NCBI RefSeq assembly: GCF_007097395.1
Contig: NZ_VKDC01000003.1
Span: 186,001 to 250,000 of the forward strand
DNA from: Fulvivirga sp. M361
GTDB lineage: Bacteria > Bacteroidota > Bacteroidia > Cytophagales > Cyclobacteriaceae
Length of the DNA: 64,000 nt
Direction of reading: 5' to 3'
The position numbers were made by a program, and so were the translations under genes. Below the pieces are notes generated by a model. The model had not been told where the DNA came from. It did no database searches and worked only from the letters and a program-made list of their open reading frames with translations. Position 1 is the first letter of the stretch. Every line of letters begins with the position of its first letter. This document shows positions 9,311-19,011 of this stretch, piece by piece.

Positions 9311-11776
9311 ATGAATGAAGTGAAAAATATTATCCTGTTATTTACTATTCTTATCGTTACAGCTTCAGTAGCAAAAGGGCAGCTAAAACTTGTACAAACA
9401 AAGGTCAATAAAACCGTCGGGCAAAATAGTGAATCCTATAAATCATTCACTTTTAATGGTTCCTGGTGCTGGTATACTGATCCCAGGGCGGTTTATTATG
9501 AAGGAAAGTATAAACGGACTTACTCGGGATGGGTGGATAATTATGGAAACATCATCATGGCGTGGTATGACCATGATACAAAAGAGATAGAGACTCATAT
9601 AGTAGAAGAAAATCTTGAAGTGGATGATCATGACCATCCATCTATTTTATTTGATGGTGAGGGGAAACTACTGGTCTTTTTTAACCGGCATGGTTACGGA
9701 GAATCTTCGGTGGCGCCTCCGGGTTTTTTGATCAGATCTGAGAATGCTGAAGATATTTCGAAATGGAAACAGGTACAACACCTCTATTTGAATGATGAAG
9801 CAAAGAAACCTACACCGAATGCTTCCATGTCCCAGGACTATAGTCATCCCATAAGGTTGGAAGCTGAGAATGGAAGGATCTATCTCTTCTGGCGGGGGAT
9901 CGATGGTAAACCCAGCTATTCTCAAAGTGACGATAACGGTCAGACCTGGACTAAAGGGCGTTTTATTTATACACCGGATCCTACCTATGCGTTCAGACGT
10001 CCCTATACCAAAGTGTATTCAAATGGAGATAGTAAAATACACTTCACTTTTACAGATGGGCATCCGGATAAAGAAAAGAACAACAATATATATTATACCT
10101 ATTATGAGGATGGGGCATTTTATAGGGCCAATGGCGAAAAGATCAAAAACATTACAGCATTACCGTTAAAGACGGAAGAGCTGGATGTAGTATATGACGC
10201 TAAAGAAGGTGGTGCAAAAGCATGGAACTGGGACATTGCAGAAGATGAAAAAGGTAACCCCGTCATTGCTTATGCTAAATTCCCAACAGATACCACACAC
10301 TATTATTGTTATGCAAAATGGTCCGGAAAAACCTGGATGAACCGGACATTGATCAACTCGGGAAGCTGGTTTCCCAAGACACAGAAAAATAGGAGAGAGT
10401 GGGCGCCACATTATTCCGGTGGGATGAACATTGACCATGAGAATACAAATGAATTATACCTTTCCGTTAAACGTGATTCGGTCTTTGAAATAGAAAAGTG
10501 GACCACCGGCAATGATGGAAAATCATGGAAGATAGATTTGATCACCCAGGGGTCTGCTAAAGATAACATTCGTCCTTTTGCGGTAAGAGGAGCTAAAAAA
10601 GGTAATCCCTTGCAGGTCTTGTGGATGCAAAATACGCAATACATCGTTTATAGTCATGCTTCCTGGACCAATACCACCTGGGAAGAACGTTTTCACAGCT
10701 CCATAAAAATGGGCATACCATCACCAGACATCACAGACCCTCTAAAGCCCGGACAGATCATTGATATTATGCGTCAAACTGCAGATTGGCAATTTGCCAA
10801 CCCTTATGACCTCACACGTGTGACGGATTGGCATTGGGGCACCTATTTTGTCGGTCTGGAAGCCTTGTATGAGTTGACCAGGGAGGACCGCTATAAACAA
10901 GAAATGATCAACATTGGGGAACATGCTAACTATAAGATCAACGATAAGATTTTCTATGCTGATATGCTGACGGTTATTTCAAATTGGGCATGGCTTTATG
11001 AGAGGGAGAAAAAGCCGGAAATGATCGAGCATAGTCAATGGGTATTGGACGCACACCTTGCTACCCGACGCGCGTACAAGGCTGATGTCAGGTTTAAGGA
11101 CAATCCTTATTTTGATGAATGGTGGACATGGTGCGATGCTCTCTTTGTCGCCCCTCCGGTATTTGGTAAAATGGCACAGGTTACAGGTGAGAAAAAATAC
11201 CTTGACTACATGGATAGAATGTTCTGGATCACTTCAGACTATCTGTATTCCAAGGAAGATTCACTCATGTTCAGAGACGACCGTTATTTTGAACAACGGT
11301 CTGAAAACGGAAAAAAAATATTTTGGGGACGTGGAAACGGTTGGGTCATAGCAGGCATTTGCAGAATAATGGATTTGCTGCCCGGGAACCATCCCAGCCG
11401 GGCGAAGTATGAACAGATGTATCAGGAAATGGCTTTCAAACTAATTAGCCTTCGCGGTAAGGATGGATTATGGAGAGTAAGCCTTCTTGACCCCGAATAC
11501 CAGGATGTAGGAGAATCCTCAGGTAGCTCTTTTTTTGTATATGCCCTGGCATGGGGATTAAACAACGGTCTGCTGGAAGCCCGTCATAGAACGGCCGTGG
11601 AGAATAGTTGGAAGGAGCTATGTACTAAAGTCAATGAAAACGGCAGGCTTGGCAGCGTACAGGCAGAAGGCATAGATCCGCGTAAATTTACGGAAGAAGA
11701 CTGGCAGGTGTATGGAACAGGTGCCTTTTTAATGGCAGGCAAGGAAATGTATGAGCTAATGACTTCGGATAAATAA
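9311..11776 (+). CDS. Fusion of BNR_4 beta-propeller and GH105 unsaturated uronyl hydrolase
   Basis: An 821-residue secreted protein (signal peptide ending SVAKG, about residue 23). Residues about 45-450 are a BNR_4-type propeller, opening with GSWCWYTDPRAVYYEGK and carrying repeated HDHPSI, SHPIRLE and FRRPYTK segments. That fold houses ulvan lyases (PL24/PL25) and the rhamnose-glucuronate-cleaving family first named GH145 and now PL42. Residues about 465-815 are GH105/GH88: WTWCDALFVAPPV with the likely catalytic Asp609, then FWGRGNGWVIAGI and ESSGSSFFVYALAWG. GH105 enzymes remove the 4,5-unsaturated uronic acid left by a polysaccharide lyase, so the fusion could make and then remove such an end. 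Whether the propeller is an active lyase is not shown by the sequence. It precedes nagB by 557 bases. Confidence 0.88.
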   Translation: MNEVKNIILLFTILIVTASVAKGQLKLVQTKVNKTVGQNSESYKSFTFNGSWCWYTDPRAVYYEGKYKRTYSGWVDNYGNIIMAWYDHDTKEIETHIVEENLEVDDHDHPSILFDGEGKLLVFFNRHGYGESSVAPPGFLIRSENAEDISKWKQVQHLYLNDEAKKPTPNASMSQDYSHPIRLEAENGRIYLFWRGIDGKPSYSQSDDNGQTWTKGRFIYTPDPTYAFRRPYTKVYSNGDSKIHFTFTDGHPDKEKNNNIYYTYYEDGAFYRANGEKIKNITALPLKTEELDVVYDAKEGGAKAWNWDIAEDEKGNPVIAYAKFPTDTTHYYCYAKWSGKTWMNRTLINSGSWFPKTQKNRREWAPHYSGGMNIDHENTNELYLSVKRDSVFEIEKWTTGNDGKSWKIDLITQGSAKDNIRPFAVRGAKKGNPLQVLWMQNTQYIVYSHASWTNTTWEERFHSSIKMGIPSPDITDPLKPGQIIDIMRQTADWQFANPYDLTRVTDWHWGTYFVGLEALYELTREDRYKQEMINIGEHANYKINDKIFYADMLTVISNWAWLYEREKKPEMIEHSQWVLDAHLATRRAYKADVRFKDNPYFDEWWTWCDALFVAPPVFGKMAQVTGEKKYLDYMDRMFWITSDYLYSKEDSLMFRDDRYFEQRSENGKKIFWGRGNGWVIAGICRIMDLLPGNHPSRAKYEQMYQEMAFKLISLRGKDGLWRVSLLDPEYQDVGESSGSSFFVYALAWGLNNGLLEARHRTAVENSWKELCTKVNENGRLGSVQAEGIDPRKFTEEDWQVYGTGAFLMAGKEMYELMTSDK

Positions 11777-12333
11777 TTAAGTCTGATTTTTAATACCAAT
11801 CATTGGATGTGATAGCATAAGAATACAGGCTTTAATTCTTTGTTTTCATTCATGTTAAGCAGGTGTAATCCATCTAATCTCAGGTAGGTAGTATTCCAAG
11901 GTATTTTCCCAAAGAAAAATAAGATGCGTTTGTCCGTGTAGCGTGGGTGCTATAGTGGATTTTAAAGAGGAATACCGGTATAGGGCTTACAGGCTTCAAA
12001 AGTACTGCCGTAGTATCCAAAAATTTCAAGCGTGTTGTATAAGATGGTATTAAAGTATTCGGAGAAAACTTTAATATTGAAGTGTAAAGAGTAGGGAAGA
12101 GGCTGAAAGTGAGTGTATTTGGAAAGGTACGGGGCCGTTTACCGCATAAAAAAATATTGAGAACTTCTATCAATGCAGAACCAGAAATAACGGGTCATAA
12201 AGTATATGATCACTGGTTATCCTTCAAAGAGTAAAAAAACGAATGTCATAGTATAAATATACTTTGTACAAGAGTTTTAAAATCTTATAATTGATTAAAA
12301 TAAGACGTCAACAATTGTTAACAGAACACTACC
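11777..12333. other. Intergenic region before nagB with a small palindrome
   Basis: 557 bases without a supported gene. AGTATA-AA-TATACT (12250-12263), about 70 bases before nagB, is a possible operator, and TTGTACAA follows at 12265-12272. Reading the plus strand gives protein-like scraps, but stop codons occur at about the chance rate, so I do not call a gene. Confidence 0.4.
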
Positions 12334-14253
12334 ATGATCACAGACATCAGCTACGAAGAAGTAGGTTTCTTTGAAGAAACCCGGTACGAGAAAATTCACA
12401 ATAAAATATTTGATAACTCTGCTCTGGCATCAAAAGTAATCGCAAAGGAAATTGCGCAACTGATCACAGAGAAGCAAAAAAATGGAGAGACTTGTGTTTT
12501 AGGCCTTGCAACAGGATCATCACCCATAAAGGTGTATGAAGAACTGGTTAAAATGCATAAAGAGGACGGGCTGAGCTTCTTTAATGTCGTTACTTTTAAC
12601 CTGGATGAATACTATCCTTTAAATAGGGAGAATGCGCAAAGTTACTACTACTTTATGCATCAACACCTGTTTAATCACATCGATATTCCTGCTGATAATA
12701 TTAATATTCCGGACGGTACCACTTCGATGGATAAGATGGAGGAATATTGTATCGAGTATGAGATGAAAATCAAAAGCTATGGCGGACTTGACTTTCAGCT
12801 TTTAGGGATAGGACGAACGGGCCATGTAGGTTTTAATGAACCCGGATCCCATTATAATTCCGGGACCAGGATCATCACCCTTGACTATCTGACACGTTAT
12901 GATGCTACCTCAGATTTTAATGCGATAGAAAATGTTCCTAAAAAAGCTATTACTATGGGTATTGGTACTATACTCAGAGCGAAACGCGTTGTACTTTTAG
13001 GCTGGGGGCATAAAAAGGCGGAGATAATAAAGAAAACCATTGAAGGACCCATAACATCAGATGTACCGGCTACCTTTTTACAACAACATAAGAATACCAC
13101 TTTTATTCTTGATAATGAATCTGCTTCAGAATTAACACGTTGTAAAACCCCATGGCTCGTCAAGCAATGCAAATGGGATGAATCACTAAAAAGAAAGGCC
13201 ATCACCTGGTTGAGCCACGAAGTTAAAAAACCTATACTGAAGTTAACCGACAAAGATTATAACGAACAGGGGATGTCCGATCTGCTGGCGCTTGAAGGGT
13301 CAGCGTATGATCTGAACATCAAGATGTTCAATGGTTTGCAGAGAACCATTACAGGTTGGCCGGGAGGAAAACCTAATGCAGACGATTCGAAAAGACCGGA
13401 AAGGGCTAACCCGGCGAAAAAAAGAGTTTTGATCTTCAGTCCACATCCGGATGATGACGTTATTTCCATGGGAGGGACCTTTCTCAGACTCGTTGAACAA
13501 GGACATGAAGTACATGTGGCTTACCAAACTTCCGGCAACATCGCAGTTTCTGATGATGAGGCGCTTAAATTTGCTGAGGTAACACAAGATATTGCCGGGA
13601 ACAATGATGCTGTTTCCACCTATCAGCACATTATTGATCTGCTTAAAAAGAGTGCAGGTCAGGGTAAAGACCATGAAGAGGTAAGGAACCTGAAATCGGC
13701 CATTAGAAAATATGAATCCTATGCAGCCGTACGGTCTATTGGCCTTGCAGATGAGTACGTTCACTTTTTGAACATGCCCTTTTATGAAACGGGAGAGGTC
13801 AAGAAAAAGCCTTTAGGATCGGAAGACATTGCTATAGTTTCTAAGATTATTGAAGATGTCCGCCCGCATCAGATCTATGCTGCAGGTGATCTGGCAGATC
13901 CGCATGGTACACATAAAACTTGTCTGGATGCCATATTTGAGTCATTGGATAACCTGAAAGAAAATGATTTTATGAACGATTGCTGGGTGTGGTTGTACAG
14001 AGGCGCCTGGCATGAGTGGGAAATTCACGAAATAGAAATGGCCATTCCATTAAGCCCGGATGAAGTAACGAAAAAAAGAAACGCCATACTTTTCCACCAG
14101 TCACAAAAAGATCGTGTGATGTTCAAAGGTGATGATTCAAGGGAGTTTTGGATGAGGGCGGAAGAACGAAACAGATCCACTTCAAAACTATATCATTTCC
14201 TCGGATTGGCTGAATATGAAGCCATAGAAGCTTTTAAAAGATACCATTTCTAA
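12334..14253 (+). CDS. nagB: Glucosamine-6-phosphate deaminase fused to an LmbE/PIG-L-type deacetylase domain
   Basis: A 639-residue cytosolic fusion. The N-terminal half (about 20-285) is the NagB/SugarP isomerase fold: LATGSSPIKVYEEL phosphate loop, FNLDEYYPL, and GIGRTGHVGFNEPGS. The C-terminal half (about 365-610) is LmbE/PIG-L: FSPHPDDDVISMGGT metal site and LADPHGTHKTC. NagB turns glucosamine-6-phosphate into fructose-6-phosphate and ammonia; LmbE domains are zinc N-deacetylases, so the fusion may deacetylate and deaminate GlcNAc-6-P, an inference. In the motif where E. coli NagB has the catalytic Asp of DGH, this protein has Thr162 before Gly-His164; as I recall, the fused Bacteroidota form commonly shows this. 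Length and fusion are normal for the phylum. Confidence 0.93.
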   Translation: MITDISYEEVGFFEETRYEKIHNKIFDNSALASKVIAKEIAQLITEKQKNGETCVLGLATGSSPIKVYEELVKMHKEDGLSFFNVVTFNLDEYYPLNRENAQSYYYFMHQHLFNHIDIPADNINIPDGTTSMDKMEEYCIEYEMKIKSYGGLDFQLLGIGRTGHVGFNEPGSHYNSGTRIITLDYLTRYDATSDFNAIENVPKKAITMGIGTILRAKRVVLLGWGHKKAEIIKKTIEGPITSDVPATFLQQHKNTTFILDNESASELTRCKTPWLVKQCKWDESLKRKAITWLSHEVKKPILKLTDKDYNEQGMSDLLALEGSAYDLNIKMFNGLQRTITGWPGGKPNADDSKRPERANPAKKRVLIFSPHPDDDVISMGGTFLRLVEQGHEVHVAYQTSGNIAVSDDEALKFAEVTQDIAGNNDAVSTYQHIIDLLKKSAGQGKDHEEVRNLKSAIRKYESYAAVRSIGLADEYVHFLNMPFYETGEVKKKPLGSEDIAIVSKIIEDVRPHQIYAAGDLADPHGTHKTCLDAIFESLDNLKENDFMNDCWVWLYRGAWHEWEIHEIEMAIPLSPDEVTKKRNAILFHQSQKDRVMFKGDDSREFWMRAEERNRSTSKLYHFLGLAEYEAIEAFKRYHF

Positions 14254-14570
14254 AAGAGCTTTGGGATGAATGAAACGATGAAATACGGAGTGGATTTGAT
14301 CCCCCTGGCCAGATTTTGAATAAATATTTAGTTAAAAAGAGGATTGCCCAACTACCATTTGAATAAAAGAACAGGACATGAATTATTAGACGCTTAACTT
14401 AACTTGTATTAAGCTGAAATAGCTATCTGTGTTTGGGTAGCCTTAAGGTTAGTTTTGTCGGCACAACCTTCCGGCAGGCCAGACTGGCATTAATCTTTTA
14501 TGGATCTATTCTTATATAAAAGTGCATTTCTATAATGCCTGACCATTGGGCGAGTCTAAAAAAATAAAGT
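14254..14570. other. Intergenic region between nagB and the symporter pseudogene
   Basis: 317 bases. The only structure seen is a 6-base inverted repeat AAGGTT / AACCTT near 14446-14470 with a 14-base loop. No gene is supported. Confidence 0.4.
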
Positions 14571-16334
14571 ATGGAATTAGCAGTATTAGATTATATAATT
14601 ATCTTCTCATTTCTTATTATAAGCCTTTTTATTGGCTTAAAATTTCGAAAACAGGCAGGGAAAGACCTGGCCCATTTTTTCCTTGGCGGTAGAAGTCTGC
14701 CCTGGTATATAGCAGGTACCTCTATGGTAGCAACTACATTTGCCGCAGATACGCCTCTGGCGGTAACAGAGCTTGTTGCTCAGAGTGGTATTGCAGGGAA
14801 CTGGTTATGGTGGAATATGTTGGCAGGAGGTATGCTCACCACGTTCTTTTTTGCCCGGTATTGGCGACGCGCTGACGTGCTTACAGATATCGAATTTATT
14901 GAGATGCGGTATTCCTGAAAGGTAGCGTCTTTTTTACGGGGTTTTCGCTCGTTGTATTTTGGAGTATTCCTGAACGTTCTGGTGATAGGTTGGGTGAACC
15001 TGGCCTTGATGTCCATTCTGGAGGTTTTCTTTAATATACCTGCACATGAACAGCTCTGGTATGTAGGCGGAGCTATGCTTTTGGTAGTGGCGTACTCAGG
15101 ATTATCAGGCCTGCTGGGTGTAGCGTTCACCGATGTTGTTCAGTTTGTTATTGCCATGATCGGGAGTATAATCTTGGCAGTTATTGTACTGAACAGTGAT
15201 CGTATCGGCAGTATGGATAGTTTAAAAGCGAATTTGCCGGAAGGGACATTGCGTTTTTTCCCTAAAGTAGGCGCTGAAACTTCAGGATCAGTATTAGCGT
15301 TGGGGGCAGGCAGTTTTCTTGCATTCATTGGCTTTCAATAGTGGGCGAGTTGGTATCCTGGCAATGAACCTGGCGGCGGCGGATATATAGCTCAGCGTAT
15401 GATGAGTACAAAAACGGAGAAAGATGCCATTTACTCTACACTATTCTTTCAGATCGGCCATTACTGTATACGACCCTGGCCCTGGATCATTGTAGCGCTT
15501 TGTGCTGTTGTTTTATATCCTGATCTATCTGCCAGCGATAGTAAACTAGGCTATGTGCTCGCCATGAAAGAGTTCTTACCTACCGGTTTGAAAGGGTTAT
15601 TATTAGTAGCCTTTTTTGCCGCTTATATGAGTACCATATCCACCCAGCTTAATTGGGGGACAAGCTATCTGATCAATGATTTTTATAAAAGATTTATTAA
15701 CCCGCAAGCAGGGGCTAAACAATTCGTAACCGCATCCAGGGTGGGTACTTTTGCATTAATGTTGATTGCTCTTTTTGCAACTTCATTTATGACCACCATC
15801 TCAGGAGTATGGAGTTTTATAGTTGAATGTGGTGCAGGCCTGGGAGTAGTTTTAATTTTAAGATGGTACTGGTGGCGTATCAATGCCTGGAGTGAGATAG
15901 TAGCTAACATAGCGCCATTTGTCGGATATGCATTGGCCAAGTACGTATTTGCTCATTACGACCCTTCCTGGGGGCTTGGCATCGGAGAAAATCCGAAGGG
16001 TTTCTTTTTTACTGTGGGTTTTACAACAGCCGCGTGGTTGATTGCCACATATATCAGCCCTGCTACGGACAAAGAAAAACTAAGACTATTCTTTGATAAG
16101 ATCCAGCCTGATGGTAACTGGCGTCCATTCCGGAAAACCAGCAATGGTAGAAGATTATTGGTTTTAGGGGTCTGTTGGTTAAGTGCTATAGTGATGGCTT
16201 ATTCATTTCTTTTCCTTACCGGGAGTCTGATCTTTAAAGAGTGGAATGATGTACTCATTTATGGAATTCTGGCTACCGTTTCTTTTATGATCTTGAAATT
16301 AAGCTCTGGTAAAGTGAAGATCTTTGGAGATTGA
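14571..16334 (+). pseudogene. Sodium/solute symporter (SSS family) gene interrupted by two in-frame stop codons
   Basis: Three consecutive pieces lie in one and the same reading frame and together give a 587-codon SSS transporter of normal length. The parts are separated by TGA at 14916-14918 (codon 116) and TAG at 15339-15341 (codon 257); there is no frameshift. The flanking protein is intact across both: MRYS-stop-KVASFLRGFRSLYFG, where family members have Gly, and GFQ-stop-WASWYPGNEPGGGGY, where they have a second Trp. Each stop is therefore explained by one substitution (GGA to TGA, TGG to TAG). SSS proteins import sugars, sialic acid, inositol and similar solutes with sodium; beside nagB an amino-sugar or uronate substrate is plausible. 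A dead gene is likeliest; base-call error or readthrough are alternatives. Confidence 0.9.
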
Positions 16335-16702
16335 TCTAAATCGGTTTTGAGTTGGTATATATATAAGGTGCCAAATCAGATTATCGGAATAGTCCTCAGT
16401 AATATCCGATGTGTCATTAACCCGATGATTGCCTTTACCAGTAGACATGAAGAATTTGATAAATAAACTTTGTAGAAACTCCTTTCAGATAAGGTTTGTT
16501 GAGCTAATAATCTGAATAACAGCTTTTTTTGTATACTAAATAACTAGCTGCATTCAATAAATAAGTATGAATGCATAATAAACCCCAAAATTATGACTTA
16601 AATAAAACACTAAACTCACTTAGGTTGCGGTGAATATGGCGTGCAGTATTCATAATTAAATTACTATCGAAACTGTATGCATTTAAAAAACTGCAATAAA
16701 TT
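16335..16702. other. Intergenic region with short inverted repeats
   Basis: 368 bases, no gene. GCATTCA / TGAATGC (16550-16556 / 16568-16574) is a perfect inverted repeat with an 11-base loop, and a 6-base pair ATCGGA / TCCGAT lies near 16385-16413. Function unknown. Confidence 0.4.
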
Positions 16703-17572
16703 ATGATGAACAGAAGTGTTTTATTTTTAGCTTTTACAATGACCATTTTGGCATTTTTTTCATGTAGTGATGATGATTGTATAGAGATGACCTGGTATGA
16801 AGATGCTGATGGAGATGGGTTTGGAAATATCGATAATACTCAATTTTCCTGTGATCAACCGGAGGGTTTTGTGTCAAATAATGCTGACTCGGACGATAAT
16901 AATGCTTTGGTAAACCCTGATGCAACTGAAGTTGCTGATAATGAAATAGATGAGAATGGAGATGGGTTCTACAGTTACAACCTTTTTTTTGATAATGATA
17001 ATGATGGCTTTGGAGCTGCAGGAACACAGGCTGTGACAGTGAATGTTCCCAATGTTGTCAATTCGGAGGCCAATACTCCACAGAGATATTCACTGAATGA
17101 TCGGGACTGCAATGATTCGGATGCTTCTATCAATCCGAATGCCTCTGAAGTGCGTTATAATGGGATAGATAATAATTGTGATGGGGCTCCTGTAAGCCTG
17201 ACCTTTGTAAAAGAAGATAATGCGGATTGGACGCTGGAGGAAAATCAGGATAGAATTACAGAAAACACCTGGATCACCAGGCAGGATAGGCGTAGCATTT
17301 TTAATATTGCTGACAGTGATGTAACCAGTACTGACTGTAGCGATGAGCACCCTGTAAATACAGAATGGGCATTTGGCACAACCAAAAATATAGCCTCCTT
17401 GGAGTTTGGGACTTTTCTGGGGGAGAACTTTGCCGATTGCAGCCCCCCTAGTATAATTGGCCGTGAGGCAGTTCTTCATATTATTGATGAAGATATTTAC
17501 ATTGACATAAAATTTCTTTCGTGGACACGGAATGCACAAGGTGGAGGATTCTCTTATATCCGTTCTAACTAA
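16703..17572 (+). CDS. MopE-like lipoprotein with putative metal-binding aspartate-rich repeats
   Basis: 289 residues. The start MMNRSVLFLAF and the lipobox LAFFSCS (Cys 21) make it a lipoprotein. Residues about 30-150 hold three copies of the 'putative metal-binding motif' repeat of MopE-type proteins: YEDADGDGFGN, FDNDNDGFGA and the paired DRDCNDSDASINPNASEV / GIDNNCDG. The aspartate spacing (DxDxDG) resembles calcium loops. The C-terminal half (about 165-289) is beta-rich and unrecognised. The first half of the second unit reads DNEIDENGDGFYS, where the usual form is GIDNNCDG, so one unit has lost its cysteines. It is probably surface-exposed, with role unknown, and monocistronic with a strong terminator behind it. 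Confidence 0.85.
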   Translation: MMNRSVLFLAFTMTILAFFSCSDDDCIEMTWYEDADGDGFGNIDNTQFSCDQPEGFVSNNADSDDNNALVNPDATEVADNEIDENGDGFYSYNLFFDNDNDGFGAAGTQAVTVNVPNVVNSEANTPQRYSLNDRDCNDSDASINPNASEVRYNGIDNNCDGAPVSLTFVKEDNADWTLEENQDRITENTWITRQDRRSIFNIADSDVTSTDCSDEHPVNTEWAFGTTKNIASLEFGTFLGENFADCSPPSIIGREAVLHIIDEDIYIDIKFLSWTRNAQGGGFSYIRSN

Positions 17573-17590
17573 GCAGCAGAATATGACATT

Positions 17591-17640
17591 CGCCTCATGT
17601 ATGGCTTCTACTCTATATATGAGGTGATTTTTCTATTTTT
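17591..17640 (+). terminator. Intrinsic terminator after the MopE-like gene
   Basis: Arms 17591-17602 and 17615-17626 pair over 12 bases, two of them G-U, with a 12-base loop. They are followed by a T-rich run to 17640. It lies 19 bases behind the stop codon. Confidence 0.8.
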
Positions 17641-17686
17641 TGAAGAAACAAGGTTCAATGCTATGGCTGACGTAAGTCAGTATCAT

Positions 17687-18445
17687 TCACTTTAAAACTG
17701 TAAGCTCAATCCCGGTAGCTCCACTGATTTCAAAGGTGCCTTTGTTCTGAACATAAGCAATTACACTGCCGTTTTCCAGCTTTGGATTGTTTGCGAAGGG
17801 TAGCATAAGCTGTCCTTTTTTCCTGGCTGGGATACTTTTAAACGAACGCACGACATTATCATGTCGTAACGTGCGATTTCTATTTTCACCCCTTTTCACT
17901 TCTGTAGCAATGTTACGTTCCACTAAAGCAATGTTTAACACTACATCATTAAGTGGTCCTTCCATATCATAATGGATGATGAGTTCTTCATGAGTTCTTT
18001 TAACATCCAGGTTCAAATGATGTACTGCAGGTTGAGATAAAGCCTCTTCTATGGCCTTTTTAGCATTTGCCTGACTGGATCCTACAAACTCCCTTTTACC
18101 ATTTACCACCATTTGTGGAGTATAAATACTACTGTTTCTGAAGAAAGCACCATAGTCACGTTGGCGTTGAGTATATTCTTTGCTGCTGTAGGGATCTTTC
18201 CATCCCAGGTAATTCCAATAGCTGACATGAAATGAAAGCCCGAATACCTTAGTATCATTTTTTTCTTTTACTATTTCACTTAACAGCTTGTCTGCGGCAG
18301 GACATGAAGAACAACCCTGGGAGGTGAATAACTCTATCACGGCAAAACCGGTCTTTTCGGCCCGGACATCTTTACCGCTGGTAAAGCTAAGTAAAGCAAG
18401 CCCTACACCAGCAAAGACAATAATTAGAAGAACTATCTTTTTCAT
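17687..18445 (-). CDS. DUF1223 secreted thioredoxin-like protein
   Basis: The 252-residue product has an N-terminal membrane anchor or signal (MKKIVLLIIVFAGVGLALLSF). It is followed by VIELFTSQGCSSCPAADKLL, the DUF1223 opening in which a CxxC (CSSC) lies at the start of a thioredoxin-like domain. Further on come FHVSYWNYLGWKDPYS and YTPQMVVNGKREFVGS, both typical of the family. The C-terminal part (about 145-250) is a beta sandwich. The family's role is not established; the motif suggests a periplasmic redox protein. A separate thioesterase gene lies upstream on the same strand across about 140 bases, so co-transcription is possible. Confidence 0.9.
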   Translation of the reverse strand: MKKIVLLIIVFAGVGLALLSFTSGKDVRAEKTGFAVIELFTSQGCSSCPAADKLLSEIVKEKNDTKVFGLSFHVSYWNYLGWKDPYSSKEYTQRQRDYGAFFRNSSIYTPQMVVNGKREFVGSSQANAKKAIEEALSQPAVHHLNLDVKRTHEELIIHYDMEGPLNDVVLNIALVERNIATEVKRGENRNRTLRHDNVVRSFKSIPARKKGQLMLPFANNPKLENGSVIAYVQNKGTFEISGATGIELTVLK

Positions 18446-18585
18446 ATCAAAACGAATTAATCATCTATTGACGGACAGATTGAACACCTTTTATCAAATG
18501 TTAGATTGCTGTCACTACTTCAAATGATTACGCGCTTATTGCCAAGGTGTTATGTTAAACTCCTGACAAATACTGTTTTTTGCTT

Positions 18586-19011
18586 TTATGAATCGAAGCT
18601 TTGTAGTTCTGCTACCAGCCATTCCGGCAAGGGGGTAGTTTTGCGGGAGGTCATATCAAACATGACCTGGGTAGTCTTACCTGAGGCATGGATAAAAGTG
18701 TTATTGTCTTTTTCCGATGTGATGAGATATTCTAACTCAAAGCTTTTCGTACCGAAATGACCGGCGCGTATCCATACTTTTGGGTGTAAGTCAGTCAATT
18801 TCAATTCCCTTTTGTAATCACACGTTACATTGGCAATTAAGAACATGTTTTTGTACCAGTTCCAGGTAGGACTGGCCTCTGTCATATATCGGCCCCTGCC
18901 TAATTCAAAGTACTGTAAGTAAACGGAATTGTTGACATGATTTAAAGGGTCCAGGTCTATCCAACGGATTTGCAAGTCTTGTTGAAATTTAAAATGTTCA
19001 GTTGACAGCAT
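18586..19011 (-). CDS. Acyl-CoA thioesterase of the 4HBT (YbgC/FadM) hot-dog family
   Basis: 141 residues, the usual length of a single hot-dog domain. The active-site segment is IRWIDLDPLNHVNNSVYLQY, with the catalytic Asp in the DxxxHVNN motif, followed by the long central helix. Such enzymes hydrolyse acyl-CoA thioesters in the cytosol; the chain length preferred here cannot be told. No signal peptide. The gene is oriented away from the large glycan operon that starts 560 bases to the right. Confidence 0.92.
   Translation of the reverse strand: MLSTEHFKFQQDLQIRWIDLDPLNHVNNSVYLQYFELGRGRYMTEASPTWNWYKNMFLIANVTCDYKRELKLTDLHPKVWIRAGHFGTKSFELEYLITSEKDNNTFIHASGKTTQVMFDMTSRKTTPLPEWLVAELQSFDS

Noticed and set aside
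11880-12173. Possible coding remnant between the BNR-GH105 and nagB genes
   Set aside because: Protein-like scraps are seen in two frames, but stops occur at about the chance rate and no domain is recognised.
13300-13764. 154-residue ORF antisense to nagB
   Set aside because: Lies entirely within the strong nagB/LmbE frame; no own motif.
14916-14918. Selenocysteine or programmed recoding at the TGA
   Set aside because: The family has Gly there, a TAG also interrupts the gene, and no SECIS-like structure was seen.
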